Assembly (NCBI GenBank): GCA_023078555.1
Contig: CM041197.1
Location: 4,423,810 to 4,487,809 of the forward strand
DNA from: Ulva prolifera
Lineage: Eukaryota; Chlorophyta; Ulvophyceae; Ulvales; Ulvaceae
Length of the DNA: 64,000 bases
Reading direction: 5' to 3'
Part shown: piece by piece, positions 33,986-47,224 of the stretch
Layout of the letters: each line of letters begins with the position of its first letter
Position numbering within the stretch: the stretch's first letter is position 1
The notes under the pieces: model-generated
The model's input: only the letters and a program-made list of their open reading frames with translations
Databases searched by the model: none
What the model was told of the DNA's origin: nothing
Program-made: the position numbers and the translations under genes

Positions 33986-35122
33986 GGGCGTGTGGCAAAT
34001 GCCTGCAATCACCCTCCAGGACTTTGCGACTCGCGGCTGCAACAAGCTCACACTGTTGACTCAACAGTGCTGGACAAGCTTAACTTTCAAAGTATTGAGC
34101 GTAATTGACACGTACACGGCTGCAGTGAGACACGAATACTTGTCCTGATGGCATTGATTGTAATGGTTACCGCTTACGGCATTTAGTCTGTGATTCCATC
34201 CCGTTTAGGCCGACGTGCTTTTGTTAGCTTCTCACAATCACAAGAAAGTCCGACCGCTGCCCAGCCAGCGGGCAGTCTAAGATCTCCAAATTATGTTCAT
34301 GGTATGGTTTCTTCTAGCTGAAGTGCAGTGTGGTGGGCCTTTTGGCCGTTTACAGGTGTCTGATACAGGGGCTGTCGTTTTGACGACGCTCAACACTGGT
34401 CCGTGTGACATGACGCCTCTGCGGCATTGCACGTTAAATGCTGAAATTTGTTATCCTTACATCAGCTGCTGATTGCTCCGTCGCAGCAGTGGCGCTTGGT
34501 CGCCAGAAGCACGTTGCCGTACGACATAGTTGCCATTCAGTGCAATTTCCCAAGCCTCTCTCCTTCCAACGCAACCACTTAGACAAGCATGCAGTGTAGC
34601 AGATCAAATGATATGGTGCTTGTCTGGAACAGCTCCATGGCCACACAGGTGTACGGAGTAGCAAGGTCGATGCACTGTTGTTGGCATGTCATCGTTGTTG
34701 ACGCTCGTGAAAAACCCACGTCCGCATATGAAGGACATGTGGTAGGTATTCGCTGTACAGTGTATCGAGTGAAAGCAGTTGCGGTGCACTGGCGCCGATT
34801 TGCGTTGTTGACAACGCGATGGTTCGCAGGTCGACGACATGATCAACGGTAAACTACGTTGGCAAAGCGCACACACCACAGTAATTGTGTTTCAAGTCTC
34901 TGATGGATCGGGATGGTGCGATACTCAGCCATGTCCATGTCGTCGCCGTGTGCGTGTGCTGAATGGTCTTTGCCGCTTGCCATACATTAGATGCTTGATG
35001 TTCGATTTCTTTTTCGCAGCTCCAGAATTGCGTCTCCGTGGATGCAGCTGCGATTTTCAACACTGTATTGGGGCCTCGTGGCGAAAGGCATGCGCTGCCT
35101 TCGATGTTGCGACAGGGCTGTT
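33986..35122. other. Intergenic region upstream of gene B
   Basis: No gene is recognised. It lies between the start of gene B (minus) and the sequence leading to gene C (plus), so it may hold promoters for both. Short plus-strand ORFs near 34589-35150 lack family features. Confidence 0.4.
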
Positions 35123-35365
35123 ACGAGTTCCGCGGGCGCCGCGGCACTAGTGGCACCTTGCAGCGGCGGTGCCCTGTTGCCACAAGAGTGCCACGAGTTC
35201 CGCGGGCCCCGCGGTACTAGCGGCACCTTGTAGCGGCGGTGCCCTGTCGCCACAGGTGCGCCACGAGTTCCGCGGGCCCCGCGGTACTAGCGGCACCTTG
35301 TAGCGGCGGTGCCCTGTCGCCACAGGTGCGCCACGGGTTTCGCGGGCCCCGCGGTACTGTCGTCA
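35123..35365. repeat. 70-bp tandem repeat, about 3.4 copies
   Basis: Units start at 35123, 35193, 35263 and 35333, each with ACGAGTTCCGCGGGC or a close variant. A GC-rich palindromic core (CGCGGGCCCCGCG) is present in the inner copies. The repeat is just upstream of the assembly gap and may have contributed to it. Confidence 0.85.
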
Positions 35366-35783
35366 CATGGCTACAGGGATCCCCGAACGATTGGACGTGC
35401 AGACCAACGTACGCCGTGATCACGCCATGCCTCCTAACAAGACACATCATGTTGCAGGATCAACAGGCACGCTGTATGTTTCTGCGAGACAATATGATGG
35501 ATGTCCATCGGTTGAACAAGGTCACGTAAGCAGACCCGCCTAGCTACGCTGTACCTATGCTTGGCCCCTACTGTGTCATGGCGTGCCTTCTATTGATTTG
35601 TAGTGCAGTACTTAGTCTTGGAATATTGCAGATCGGGTGCTCTTCTCATGAAGCAAGGTAAGATACACACAACTGCACGAGCTGCATTTATCTCTAAGAT
35701 ATCCCACGTTGTACTGAACAAGAGCCACAGTCGCTTTATACATAACTCACTGATAACTGCACAGACGCCACTCACTTGAAGTT

Positions 35784-35883
35784 NNNNNNNNNNNNNNNNN
35801 NNNNNNNNNNNNNNNNNNNNNNNNNNNNNNNNNNNNNNNNNNNNNNNNNNNNNNNNNNNNNNNNNNNNNNNNNNNNNNNNNNN
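35784..35883. other. Assembly gap (100 N)
   Basis: There are exactly 100 N, the usual placeholder for a gap of unknown size. The missing 5' exons of gene C may lie in it. Confidence 0.98.
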
Positions 35884-36032
35884 GGACATATGTCTACAGC
35901 GCGGCGGGTCTGCTGTTTACATGAGCACGGCGATGCATGCATGACAGCGTGAGTGCAAACGGCGCCACACCACTCGGCGACGTCTGTGGACACCCAGCTT
36001 CAAGCGGAGGAGCCAAGGCAGCATGCATGCAG

Positions 36033-39000
36033 GCATGGCAGCCATGGCCTTCGCTGTGGCGGTGGGGGCGATCCTGTCGCGATTCCGCCGCAGCCGGCGT
36101 TCCGCCGCCGCGACGCCTGGCGACAGCGCGCCGTACCCCTACTCCACTTCTGTGGACTTGCAGCTCAAGGCCGCGCTCGACGCGGGCAAGCACCGGCGCT
36201 CCGTCAGCATGGAGCGCAGCTCCAGCCTCGTAGCCCCACTCGCAGGGGAGGCTCCGCCGGTGCGGTACACGCATGACGGGGCCACGGGCCGTGCAGCGCG
36301 GCGGGGCGCAGGAAAGGGTCACCTGGCCGGGGGCGGCCGGGAGTGGTACGACGATGGCGAGCGCAGCATGCAGCGCAGCATGCACAGCAGCGCCGCGACG
36401 TGCGCCCCTGCGCCGCTCCGCCACAGCGAGACCTGGCAGTACGGGGAGCGGCCGGTGCATTCGTTCGCCACGCCACATCAGCACAGCGTAGGGTACCCGC
36501 CGGAGATCATCGAGGTCCCGCGGATGTACGTGCCAATGCATGCGGAGCCGCAGCGCGTGCCCATGCGTGCGAGCCTGGACAGCCGGCGGCCGCCGCCGCC
36601 GCAGCGGCTCGACGCCTCGGTCGACTTCCGCGCAGCTGCGGCCACAGCGCAACGCGCCGCGCCGCGCCGCACCATGGACGCGCTGCGCGAGCCACTCGAT
36701 TGGGCGCGGAGCGCGCTGCTCGGCCGCCGCCGCACCCCAGCACAGCACAAGGCGGCGGCCCCGGCTGCAGAGAGATCTGCCAGAGTTGCCACGGCGTCGG
36801 CGGAGCTGCTTCCGGCCGATCCTCTGGCAGCCCTGGTGCGGTCGTCGGTAGGGTCGAGTCATGCGCAGGGGGTAGGGTCTGCGGGGTCAGCCGGGTCGGG
36901 CGGGCGGCCTGCGCGGGTGTCGCCTGTGCACAACCTGCTCCTGGAGTCTTGCAGCAGCTCAGATGAGATCACTGCGATGCGGGATCTCGTGCATGGCGAG
37001 GTGTGTAGAGCAACAACTTGCCCTGTAGCTCCAACTCTGTGCTCTGCTTGCTGGTGTGTGACACATCCATCAAACTATGGAAATCGAAGAATTTGCGCCT
37101 TGTTGACTAATCATAGACGCGGTTCAATAGATGATCTCTGCCGGTGTGCTGGAGGGCAGTATATACTACAATAAAGTTTCGGAGGTAGCCATGCACCCGA
37201 GTCGGCTCTTGCACGGATGGCCCGGGGACTGGTCCGTTTTGTTCACTTTCACGTGAATCGGGCAATGTTCAGCAACGCATCTCAGCCGCACAGCACATTC
37301 CGTGAGGTTGTTGAGAGACCAGATTGGTGGCCATGCCGCCTCGCCGTGGCCTGGCGTCAGCCAAGGCGTTCACGCCCACCAGTGCACGTACTGATGCCTT
37401 GGAAGGAAGGCTGCCGCGGGCACCACACGAACATGCGTCTGCAGGCACCGGCGCCACCCCCGCTTCGCAAGCACCGCCCGCAGCCGCCCCCGGAGGCGGC
37501 GCCGGCTTGGCAAGATGTCCTCGAGCCACACCGCGAGCGGCGGAGCACGGTGCTGCGAAGTTCCTTCTCCCTTCCCTCTGGCACAGCACAGCCCCGCCGG
37601 TCGGGGGCCGGCAAGCCGGTGCATGGGCTGGTCATGGAGACCATGCAAATGCAGAGTGACCTCGGCGACGGGCAGCTGCAGCTGCACGCACGCATGAGCG
37701 ACGCCTGCACGCCGGGGCACCACCCGGACAGCGCCGGCCGCTTCGCGCCGGCCGCGCGCGCAGCGCGCGCGCAGCGCGACGGCCCCGTTGCCTTGGCGGT
37801 GCCGCAATGGCCCCACCAGCGGCAGAGCTGCAGTGACGACTTCCGCAACGAGCGGGGGGCTATGGCGTGGGCGGAGCCCCGGAGGCAGAGCATCAGCGGC
37901 ACGCTCCACAACAGCTCCATGGAGGCGCTATACCCGCCACCCGTGACAGCGGTGCCGGCAGCCACACAGTCCCGGGAAGTGTACCATGGTGTGTGCTCTG
38001 GACTCCATGTTGTATGATGCGTGTCGCGTCACGGGTCATGCGTGGCGTGCTGGATTCGTGCGCAAGGGGTCAACATTTATGGTGCTGGCATCGCCTTCGT
38101 GGCCCTCAAATTGTTTACAGCACACCGATTGCAGTCCTTCGCACAGCAGCTCCCGGCTGAAGTGGCCGCGGCTCGAGGCAGGATGATGCCGAGATAGCGC
38201 CTGTGTCCACACGTGTCCACACAACAACCTGCATACCTCTAGTGAGGTGTGCAATGCTCGCAATTGCGCCACAGCAGACCAACGGTGCCGACCAACGGTG
38301 CCGTGCAGGGAACTGGCGGGGTATGGATGTGGCCATATCTTGCATCACGGGGCAGCACACTCCGCAGGAGGTCCGCGCGTTTGACTCCCGCGCCGGCGTT
38401 GCCCGCCACCTCGACCACCCCTGCATCCTGCCGCTCCGCTTTCATAATGTTGTCCTCTTGAACAAGCCCTCGCCGGGGGTTCGAGGAGACTACAAGCTCT
38501 ATCTTGTCAAGGTGCCCCCCCCACCCCCCCGAATTGATCAACCTTGCCATGCTCGGACATATGCATGTGTTGACGCAGACGCCTGTGTGGCTCACGGAGG
38601 GGGGGGGATATTTGTGTTTTATATTTATATATTTATGCATTAGACGTATATATTGTATTTATATATCCCATGTACACCCGTCCATGTGCCACATGGCAGT
38701 GCTGGGCCGTCATTTTCGCGGTCATCTGCTGCACTGAAGGGCCTCAATGGCCAGAGATATGGTGCCACGCAGCCGCGCAAGCCAATCAACACGGGTTGTC
38801 GCAGGGATGCGCATGCGCCGGTGGTGCCATGTGCCCTCGTATGCACAATCACTGGTATGCACCTGTAGGAGTACTGTGACGGCGGGACGCTGGAGGATGC
38901 TCTGCTGGGGGGCCTGCTGACGGCGGCGGTGCTGCCGCGGCGCTGGGACGCCGTGATCTGCGTGCTGCGGGACATCGCCGACGGCATGGACTGCATGCAT

Positions 39001-42000
39001 GCCAGCCGTGTGTGCCACGGGCAACTCAACCCCTCCAACATCTGGTTCCAGGTGCGCCCCTGCCATGGACATCTGGTGCATTGTTGGATTGGATGCATGC
39101 CTGCCTTCCCATTGTTTTCTTTCCGCATCTCGGCATGGCTGTGCTGTTGGCCGTCCGACGTTAAAGGGGGGCGATGCATCACGTTCGGTGCTCGAAAGCT
39201 CACGTACGGCTGATCACGTTCGGTGTCCGAATGTTGGTTCCGGAAAAGTGGGACGGCTCCGAAAGGAGCGCGTCGGACCGTTGCCCTTGCGGGCCGTCGC
39301 AGATGCACGTGCATCGCAAAACGTAAAGCAGACGCTTCCTTCGCTACTGCGTATGGTAGCCACCGCGTGCATGCGGAACGTCACACTTAGATCGCAGTGA
39401 TTGCGGCTGGGTGTGAACAGGCATGAACCCTGTGAGCGGCTGTGCTCCGTGGCCGTGCGGTGGGCTTGACGCCACGGCCTGTCACACATGGCTGTGTTGA
39501 CATCAATGCACACGCTGGCGTCTCGCTCCCCGAGACCGTTTCCGCAACAGACAAGACCGGCCAGGCCTCACGTTCTTTCGGAAGTGGCGTATTCCGTCCA
39601 GACTGCGGATTGTGCATGCATAGTGTTATCGACCGGGGTCTGCGCTGCAGCAGCGGAAATGTCGGCGGACCGTGCTTGCATGCATGGGCATGCGCGTTTG
39701 TACTAACTGAGGTAGAAAGTTCACTGGTTGATGCTGTATTACATGGGCATGCGCGTTTGACCACTACCGGGCTCGAGCCCGACAACTCATGCATTGCGAT
39801 GTACAATTGGTGCAGCAAAGCTGTATACAGGAGCGATGCTGCAGCATGTAGTCACCACTAGGATTACGAGGTCCGCAGGAGGCATTACGGGATCCCGCGG
39901 GAGGATTATACACGTTCTGCCGCGCGGAGGCATGCATGCGGTGGGCAGATCTACTGGCGATTGCTCCATGCGACTAATCTATCCTTGTTCGATCCACACT
40001 TGTCCACGCCGGGTGCTGATGGTAATCACTTACAAACGGGTGAACGGAAGAAGATAAACACCAAAACCGAATCTCGTCCGGATCCGAATCAACAGCAACA
40101 GCAACACATACTCACACAATCACACCACAATCGCGCCCACACCTCAGTCCGGCAGGATCACGTGCTGATTGTTGCTGATTGTAGATCGCTGTGCCACCTT
40201 GGAATCTCGGTCTGTGGTGCAGCAATTGCCAACTGCAACCCTCTCACGATCAAGGCACGCGTCACATAGAGACCTTTCCCTGGAAGCTGCCTGTCATGTC
40301 CGTGCTGAGATATCATCTCTGTCCTTGATCGTCATGTACACAGCATCAACTGATGAACTGTCTACCTCAGACAGTACATGGCCATGCACACCTACAATCT
40401 TCAGGTGGTCATTGGACAGTTGCTGCTCACCAGATTCATCTGTTGATGACCTGCATTGTGAAACTGTCCAGAGGGCATATTCTGTGCTGATGAGATTCTA
40501 CAATTGTACTGCCCAACAGGCCATGTGGTACTCAAGGGACTCAGATCACCATCTCTGTGAGAGATTCATTTTGAAACTTGTTGTCCAGCCAAGCCACTTT
40601 ACTTGTTGCTTATATCTCTGTGACAAAGAGTATTTAAATGTTTCTGCACTTCAGTCTGCAGTGCGCATGTCATAGTATTTCTGTGAGAGAAGTATTCTGC
40701 AGTTTGTTCTGCAGTGAAGCCATTTCATCTGCTGCAGATCTTCTTGACAGATGGAATTTTAATGTTTCTGCACTGCAGTCTGGAGTCAAGCCACCTTGCT
40801 GTGTTCATAAACAATTATAAATACAATTGTGTGGTGTCACTGTGGAATGCAGCAAGCACCGATGTTTGACAACTTGACGCAAGCGTTGCCTAATCCCATG
40901 GGCCCCATTCACAACTCCACGAAGAGTCAATCTTGGCCTGGATTTTTTTTATATGTATTTGGAGGCCAGGTTGGCGTAAAAGCAATCACCCACGTGAATG
41001 TGCACATGCAATCATGCAGACACCAGCTGTAGTACAGAAGAGGGTATGGTGTGGGGTGAACAGAAGCTTGCCCCTGCTTCAGAAGAAAATGCATTCGAAA
41101 GGCTGATCTAGATCTGCGTCCGCATGACCGACTCCCTTACTCAGTGCAGGGCGCAGAGTATGCATCATTGCATACTACTAGTACCTTCAGAAGAGGTTCT
41201 TTTGCTGTGTTTGCCCACTATTCACGCCATCCACTCGTCTGTCCTCACCGTTCCCCCGCATGCTGATCATGAAGGCGGATTCCAGGCAAACTGCTCCTTC
41301 AGCATGTGGCCCTGGTCATCCAGAGTTGTTCATGTCTGGCAAGGATTCGGCGGGGGCAATCTAGACATATCTTACTGCCTTTTGCCCCCAGCCCAGCAGC
41401 AGATACTGCGTGTGTGGCACCCACAGATCTAGCAAGGCAGCACCTGCTCACGCTGATCCATCTGAAGATGAGTTTAATCGAGCGCTGCTCTGCAGGTGCA
41501 GGCTGGATCTCACGGCACACGTACCCCAGCCCACGACAGCAGCCTCAGCAGCAGGAACCGGAGGCTCGTCTGCGCGCTGCGGGAGGCTGCCGTCCGCACC
41601 AAGGTGGCGGACGTGGGCGCCATCGACGGCGGCACGCAGACGTGCGCTCACTCGCGGGCGAGTCGGCCGCGCGCGACGTGCGCCGCATGCATGGGTGATG
41701 AGGCGTGGTTCTACGCGGCGCCGGAGGTGAAGCAGTCGCAGCGGCTGCACCAGGCTGGGGACGTGTACGCGTTCGGGGTGATGATGTGGGAGCTGATGAT
41801 GGGCTGCCCGGTGTACGTCAAAAGGTGCGGCCGCAACAGGCCACCGGGATGCACAATCCCACACGCATGTGTACTATAGGAAGTTCCATAGCGTGTAGCT
41901 GAGGCGTTTATGATGGCTCAAAAACTGTGCGGTGAGTTTGGTAACCATCGCAAGGTGCTCAGCCTGTTGCAACGTCATCGGGTGCTCTAGCATTCAGACT

Positions 42001-43513
42001 CCTGCTTTGCATGCTCTGCATGCTGTGCGATATCTTCATGCCCACCCAAAGGCGGGACCCCTCTGCAAGGATCTGTGTGCTTATTGCGTTGTTGTGCTCA
42101 GCTCATTGCGCCAATTGCCACCACCCAAATCCGCCATGACAGAGTGCCCAAAACCCCACAGCCGCCCCTGGCTTTCGGCCCCTGTGCATGCTGTAATTCC
42201 ACTGCCACGTGACATCCCTTGCCGTGCAGGCCAAAACATCCAGAAAGCACAGTCTCCGCGGCGCCCGGCAGCATGCTGCGCGAGAGCCCGCACGCTGCTG
42301 CGGCGCGCGCCGCGGCCGCCGCCGCCGGCCCCACGCTGGCCTACCACCCGGCCTTCCCGGACCTGCCTGCCAGCGTGCCGCTTACGTACACGCTGTCCAT
42401 GCATGCGTGCCTGAGCGAGCGGCCGACGGAGCGGCCGTCGTTCGCACAGGTAGCAACGCTGCTCCGCGACGTGGCTGTGGAGGTGTCGGACGGCTGCTAT
42501 GTCAACTCCCATGCCCGTGTGCAGGTGCGGCTTCCGCTTCTTTGATATCATATAATAAGATTCAGTACCCAGCTATGGCTTCAGCTGCAGCAGCGGCCTG
42601 AACGGGCTGTACATGCATGCATGCATGCATGAACCTGCATGAACGGCCGCACGTAAGCCCACTTACCAGTGCTGCTTGTCTTATCACTAGCCAGTGCTGA
42701 GACCGACTGACGTGACTGCTGTGCTGTTACTGGGGTGATCATCTGCTGTGGCATTGCACTGTGGCTTGAGCCGCGCGCGCCAGCGCCAGCGCTGGCCATT
42801 GCCCAGGCCTGGGCAGCAGAACCCTAGCCTTTCCTGCCAGCCTGTGCTTATTAAATTCAGATTCTGGCCGCTGGAGTGTGGTGTGTGGCCCCCATCTCTG
42901 GCATCAGCGGCACACTCTCGCGCAACAGTGGGCTCTGCCTAGGAGGGAGCTTGTGTTGGCCTGAGTGTGAGGGGAAAACGTAAGTAGACTTTCGGAGATG
43001 CCAACGTCCTCTTCAGGATACGGCTCAGTAAAGTCAGATTTACTGTACTACTTCTTTCGATGCATCTTGTCCACGTGGAGAAGGGAACGTGTATTATTCT
43101 CGTCTTCTCTTCTCGTCTCCCCTTTCTTGCTTGGGAAGAGAATATGTAGACAGGCCGCGTATCGATTCACACTCAATGTTCCGCGTGGTGCTGTGCAGGG
43201 GAGCGCGAGCGTCCAACGCATGCCGACGGACGCCGACGGCGACACGGCGGAGCTGGAGGGTGAGACGTCGCTGCTGATGCGGCAGGCGCGCGCGCGCCGG
43301 CTGTCGCAGGCGGGCGTCGCCGGCAGCGCCGCCGCGCTCTGCATGTCCACCACACCCATCCCCGAGGGCTGTGAAGAGGACGCCATGTCCGACTCGATGT
43401 CCGAGTCGCAGTCCCCTGTGGCCATTGGCGTGGATGTCGGCGCCGCGAAGGCGGCGAGCGAGCGTGCTGCGGCGATGGCCGCGCTCAGGGCAGGCAGGCT
43501 GAGCGGATGGTGA
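36033..43513 (+). CDS. Predicted pseudokinase receptor-like protein (gene C), 5' partial
   Basis: Exons: 36033-37000, 37445-37988, 38309-38511, 38869-39051, about 41496-41824, 42230-42524 and 43199-43513. They splice in frame (about 944 residues plus a missing 5' part). The first exon opens at a short hydrophobic stretch ([12 protein letters not shown]) with basic residues after it, probably the end of a membrane span. A long Ser/Arg/Pro-rich juxtamembrane region follows. Homology to gene D fixes the kinase exons, but catalytic positions are changed. The glycine loop before VYHG is gone, VAIK reads VAIS, the alpha-C Glu is Arg, HGD reads HGQ (HGQLNPSN) and DFG reads DVG. Structural motifs remain: [20 protein letters not shown] and RPS. 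A non-catalytic signalling or scaffold role is inferred. The exon starting at 41496 could instead begin a few codons later. Confidence 0.8.
40026..40165 (+). repeat. Dispersed repeat family 2, copy 1
   Basis: The block starts TTACAAACGGGTGAACGG and runs through ACCGAATCTCGTCCG and CAACAGCAACA. It matches 62812-62945 and, inverted, 15310-15372. It lies in the long intron of gene C. Read on the other strand it ends in TTGTAA, a TGTAA poly(A)-like end. Confidence 0.65.
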
Positions 43514-45788
43514 CGCGGGTGCATATGTGCGTCACTGTGATACGGCATCGCGCAGCTACCGGCGAGCGATAGCTGTGTTGTGCCCATGCCGACCGCCGCG
43601 GAGGACAGTAAAGGCAGACCGAGGGGGTTGGGTAGGGGAGGTGTGGGGTCGGGGGGACTGGGGGAACCGATCCGCGGATTGTGCTGCGCTGCAGTGGACT
43701 TCAGCCACGTGCCGAGTGCCTAATGCAGATTGAACGACTTCCACGGCCGCCAACGGCATGGGGGGGGGGGGGGGGGGGGGGGGGGGGGAGTCTGCGCTAC
43801 TGCTCCAGGTGCTTTTTGGTTGCGGAGGTCGTTGCTACGGCGGCGTGGTTTATGGTTGGCCACCGCAATTTTTAAACCGCTCAACGGAGTACACCTCAGC
43901 TTTGCTAGATGCACGCTCTTTGTGCCTACGCGCAAATAGCGTGCATGCACATTTTTTGCCCGTGTAGCCTGCATAACCTTTTGCTGCTCATGGGTGCGGC
44001 CTGTTTTGCGAATGTGCGGCTACACATAATTGGTGCGGAGGGCATGGGCAAGGGGAGGGAGGCGCTGTTTCATCGGTGATAGCCCAGGGTACCTGCGCCA
44101 TCGGTTCTGAAATGGCACAGCCTCCGCCTGCAGCTGTGCCAAAGCCACCAAGCAGCGCCCGTTCATTGGCGCCGCCGATAGCTTTGGCACGGCTTTGCGG
44201 AGGACGTGTGGATTGTGTGCACTGGTAGCCGCCTCTACGGGGCGCGGAGATCGCTCGTGGCACTTCCCTCTAAGCAAAATGTCTGCCTCCACAATCGATC
44301 GTTTGTTCCACTGCCTGCGCGTGTGGAGCTGGGGCTCCGAATCAAACGAGCTGTTACCCAAGCGCCGGTGTGTGTCTGAGGTGGGGTATGCGAGCTGTCC
44401 GGCGCGTTGCTGAGCTAGCTCAGCTGGAGTTGTCGGGCGTAGGTTGGAGGGATATGGTCACAGCTGCGCAGCTGTCGTCAGGACGGCAAGGCTGCCCGGT
44501 TTGTTGGGCGGAAAGCAGTCCCGTGGCTGCCAGTGGCCCTGTGCCCGTGGTAGTATAATGTGCATGTACCCATGCCGTCTGGTCTGCGACAGAGACCGGG
44601 TCAGGTGGCGTGGGAGTGGATATGTGCGGGAAATACAGGCCCATAGCATTGTCTTGGCCGTGCTTCACTTGATGAGTGTACACGATGGAGTGTGGAATTG
44701 TGTGTGTGATGCGGTGCTGCATCCGTCTGGCTCTCACAGGAGTGCCTGCGCACGACGTCGTCGGGCACTGCCAGGAAGGATGCAGCGTTGGGTGGGTGGA
44801 GTATAGCTGTTGGCTCAGGTTTTTGAGCCGTGGCGCAGATGGGATTGCCTGTGGCGGCCGCCACCGCATGCACTGCATGCACTGCTGACTTGCGTAAGCA
44901 CTGGGCGGGTGCACCAAAGCAAATTTGCACACCGACGCATGGGGGCTTGGGGCTTGAATGCAGCTAGATCGGCAGCACCTCCTCACCTGGTGGAAGTGTG
45001 CTCTGAACATGGGCAGATGTGGCCATGTACCAGAGCATGAATTTTGTCTCATGGGGGTATAAGGGGCTTACAGGGCCATCTAGCAGGGTGACTTTGACCA
45101 GGTTTAAGCACCCATGTGCCAGGATGTGAATTAGTGTGACATGATTAGTAGGCAGTTGTACCCAGTACCTCTCTGTGTAAGTGAACCCGTTGAGGATGAA
45201 TGGTAATGTTTAGAATAGTAACTTTTACACGAGATAACGATTAGAACAGTGAGTGGATTAGAATAGTGAGTGGAAATCCGCTGTGGCGGCTTGCCTTATG
45301 TACCTATTATGCCCAGAGCAGTGTCAGCTGAGCCTGGCCGGCTGCTTACTGCTGCAGTGCTGCAGTACTCGAGATGACGAGGTACAGTGCAGCTGCAGCG
45401 AAGTGGCATCAGTCTGTGCGACTTCACATGTGTGAGTGTGAGTGCATACGTGTGTCGTGCCAGGCACTGCAAGGCAGGCAGCTCAGCAGCAGGCAGGTTG
45501 GAATATGAGAATACGTTTTACCATTGTAACTGCAGGCCTTCTTGGGGTGGTCAAACAGGGCTCCAGGGCTGAAATGATCGAGCCATGAGTGAGACATCGC
45601 TCTGGCAAGTCTGTCACAGGCTGTCTGCAGCTGTGGGACAAATTGCAGCACACATTCCACAAGCCACACCGAAGTTCAATTCAATTCTAGTTCCGAACAT
45701 CCGAGTTCACAGACATTCAGGCAGGATACGTTATCAAGTGGCGCCATGGTCGCCACTGTCATTGTCTCTGTCACTGTTGCGTGCCAGG
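43514..45788. other. Intergenic, downstream of gene C
   Basis: The segment holds a run of 29 G at 43760-43788 and several short GC-rich ORFs without recognisable domains. I see no gene that I can support. There is no TGTAA close behind the gene C stop. Confidence 0.4.
43760..43788. repeat. Run of 29 G
   Basis: An uninterrupted G homopolymer about 250 bp beyond the gene C stop codon. It creates meaningless poly-Gly and poly-Pro ORFs. Confidence 0.8.
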
Positions 45789-45897
45789 TGGGCACACACC
45801 TGTGATTTCCACATGGATGCATTTATTCCTGACGCACCATCTTCGTCACATGCAGCTCGTTGGTATGAATTGAACAACGCAAAAATATGGGCACCAG
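45789..45897 (+). pseudogene. Possible relic of a gene D-like extracellular exon
   Basis: The plus-strand translation has the pattern F-x4-F-x-P-(1-2)-A-P, then W-Y-x-L-x-N-x3-W. This matches part of the extracellular domain of gene D (around ASFPVAP and [10 protein letters not shown]). It is bounded by AG and GT splice-like dinucleotides. No kinase exons follow downstream, so it is probably a relic, or one exon of a decayed paralogue lying between C and D. Confidence 0.4.
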
Positions 45898-47224
45898 GTA
45901 GCCCACACAGCCTCAGCAGATCCAGCGGGCGCAACAATCACGCCCAGACCCCCTGCCCGTATCCGTCGCAAGTGAAGCAGTGCATTGCATTGGTGAATGG
46001 TGTTGGCAGGGTGCCAGTAGCCACAGTCGGGGAGCATTGTTCCTTATGGCGTGATGGCCAGGCCAAGGGAGGGATTTAGACCATGAATTGAATTTTTGTA
46101 GTCTACTCCGTTGCAGCTGAAGTCAAATGAAGGCTGCTAGACAGCCAGCTGTAAATGGAGGCTCTGATCGATGAGCATTGCACTTGATCTGCAGGTATTG
46201 CGGACTTAGTACCGGGTGACACAGAAACGCTGCACAGGTTTGAGTAGTGTCAATGTCGATGGCGCTTACAATATTGACATTCGGCAAGCGTGATGAGTGT
46301 GTACTACCAACATCAAGGCATTATACCATGCCACCATTACACTGGCAGCCCGATACAACAATCTCAGAGAGCTTGTGAAAGAGCTGGGGACTTTTCAAAG
46401 CAGCTGGGGACACCTTTCAGGGACGAAGCTGCCAGATTTGATAGCATGCGCATGGAAGGTCATGGCTGAACAGCGGAAGAGGGCATACAACGCATGCAAG
46501 TGACCCGCAGACGAGCAGCGCCAAACACATTGCGCATTATTCTGTTGGCGATAGCTGTTACCGATTATGTATGGTCATGCGACACTGTAAACAAGGACGT
46601 TGTGTGACCAGCAATGACGACGGATGCTGCAGATTGTACCTGGCGTTCCCACAGCTGAAGACATCAACGCCGAATCCAAGCTTCACGTACACAAAGCGCA
46701 ATATCATGTTCATGTGAATTTTGAGCGGCTAGACGCGGTTGTCGCAAAAGCGAACAGTCGTGGCTTCCAGGGAGCTGTGCAAGCACGTCGCGGACCATGG
46801 CGTGTGGGTGATAGCGCGCGCTAGCTCAAAGGGCTGATTGTAACACTGCTGTCGTCCAGTTTAAGTCAGTGTCACCTGAGTCTCGTGTTGCGCTTTACTA
46901 TTTTGGAAGCTAAGATGGCTTACGCCCATGCTTGATGCAAACGCACAGGCAAGAATTTTCAAACGTAGATACGCTTGGCGCCACAACGTCCTTTGAAATA
47001 CACTGAACGTAGTGCAATCTGCTTCTGTCTCGGGGCTTGAGCAGTGTCATATATCTGGCGCGCCGGTGAGCACAGCACTGGTGTAACGCTGCTGGCTAGC
47101 TATCTTGTACGGTGTGCAACAGCCATAAATGCTGTTTCCGTCCTCAAATTTTGACTCACTGTTTAGTATCGCGTTGGTCAAGGCATGATCCACGCCGACG
47201 AGCCATGTCTGCAGGTATCTGGTC

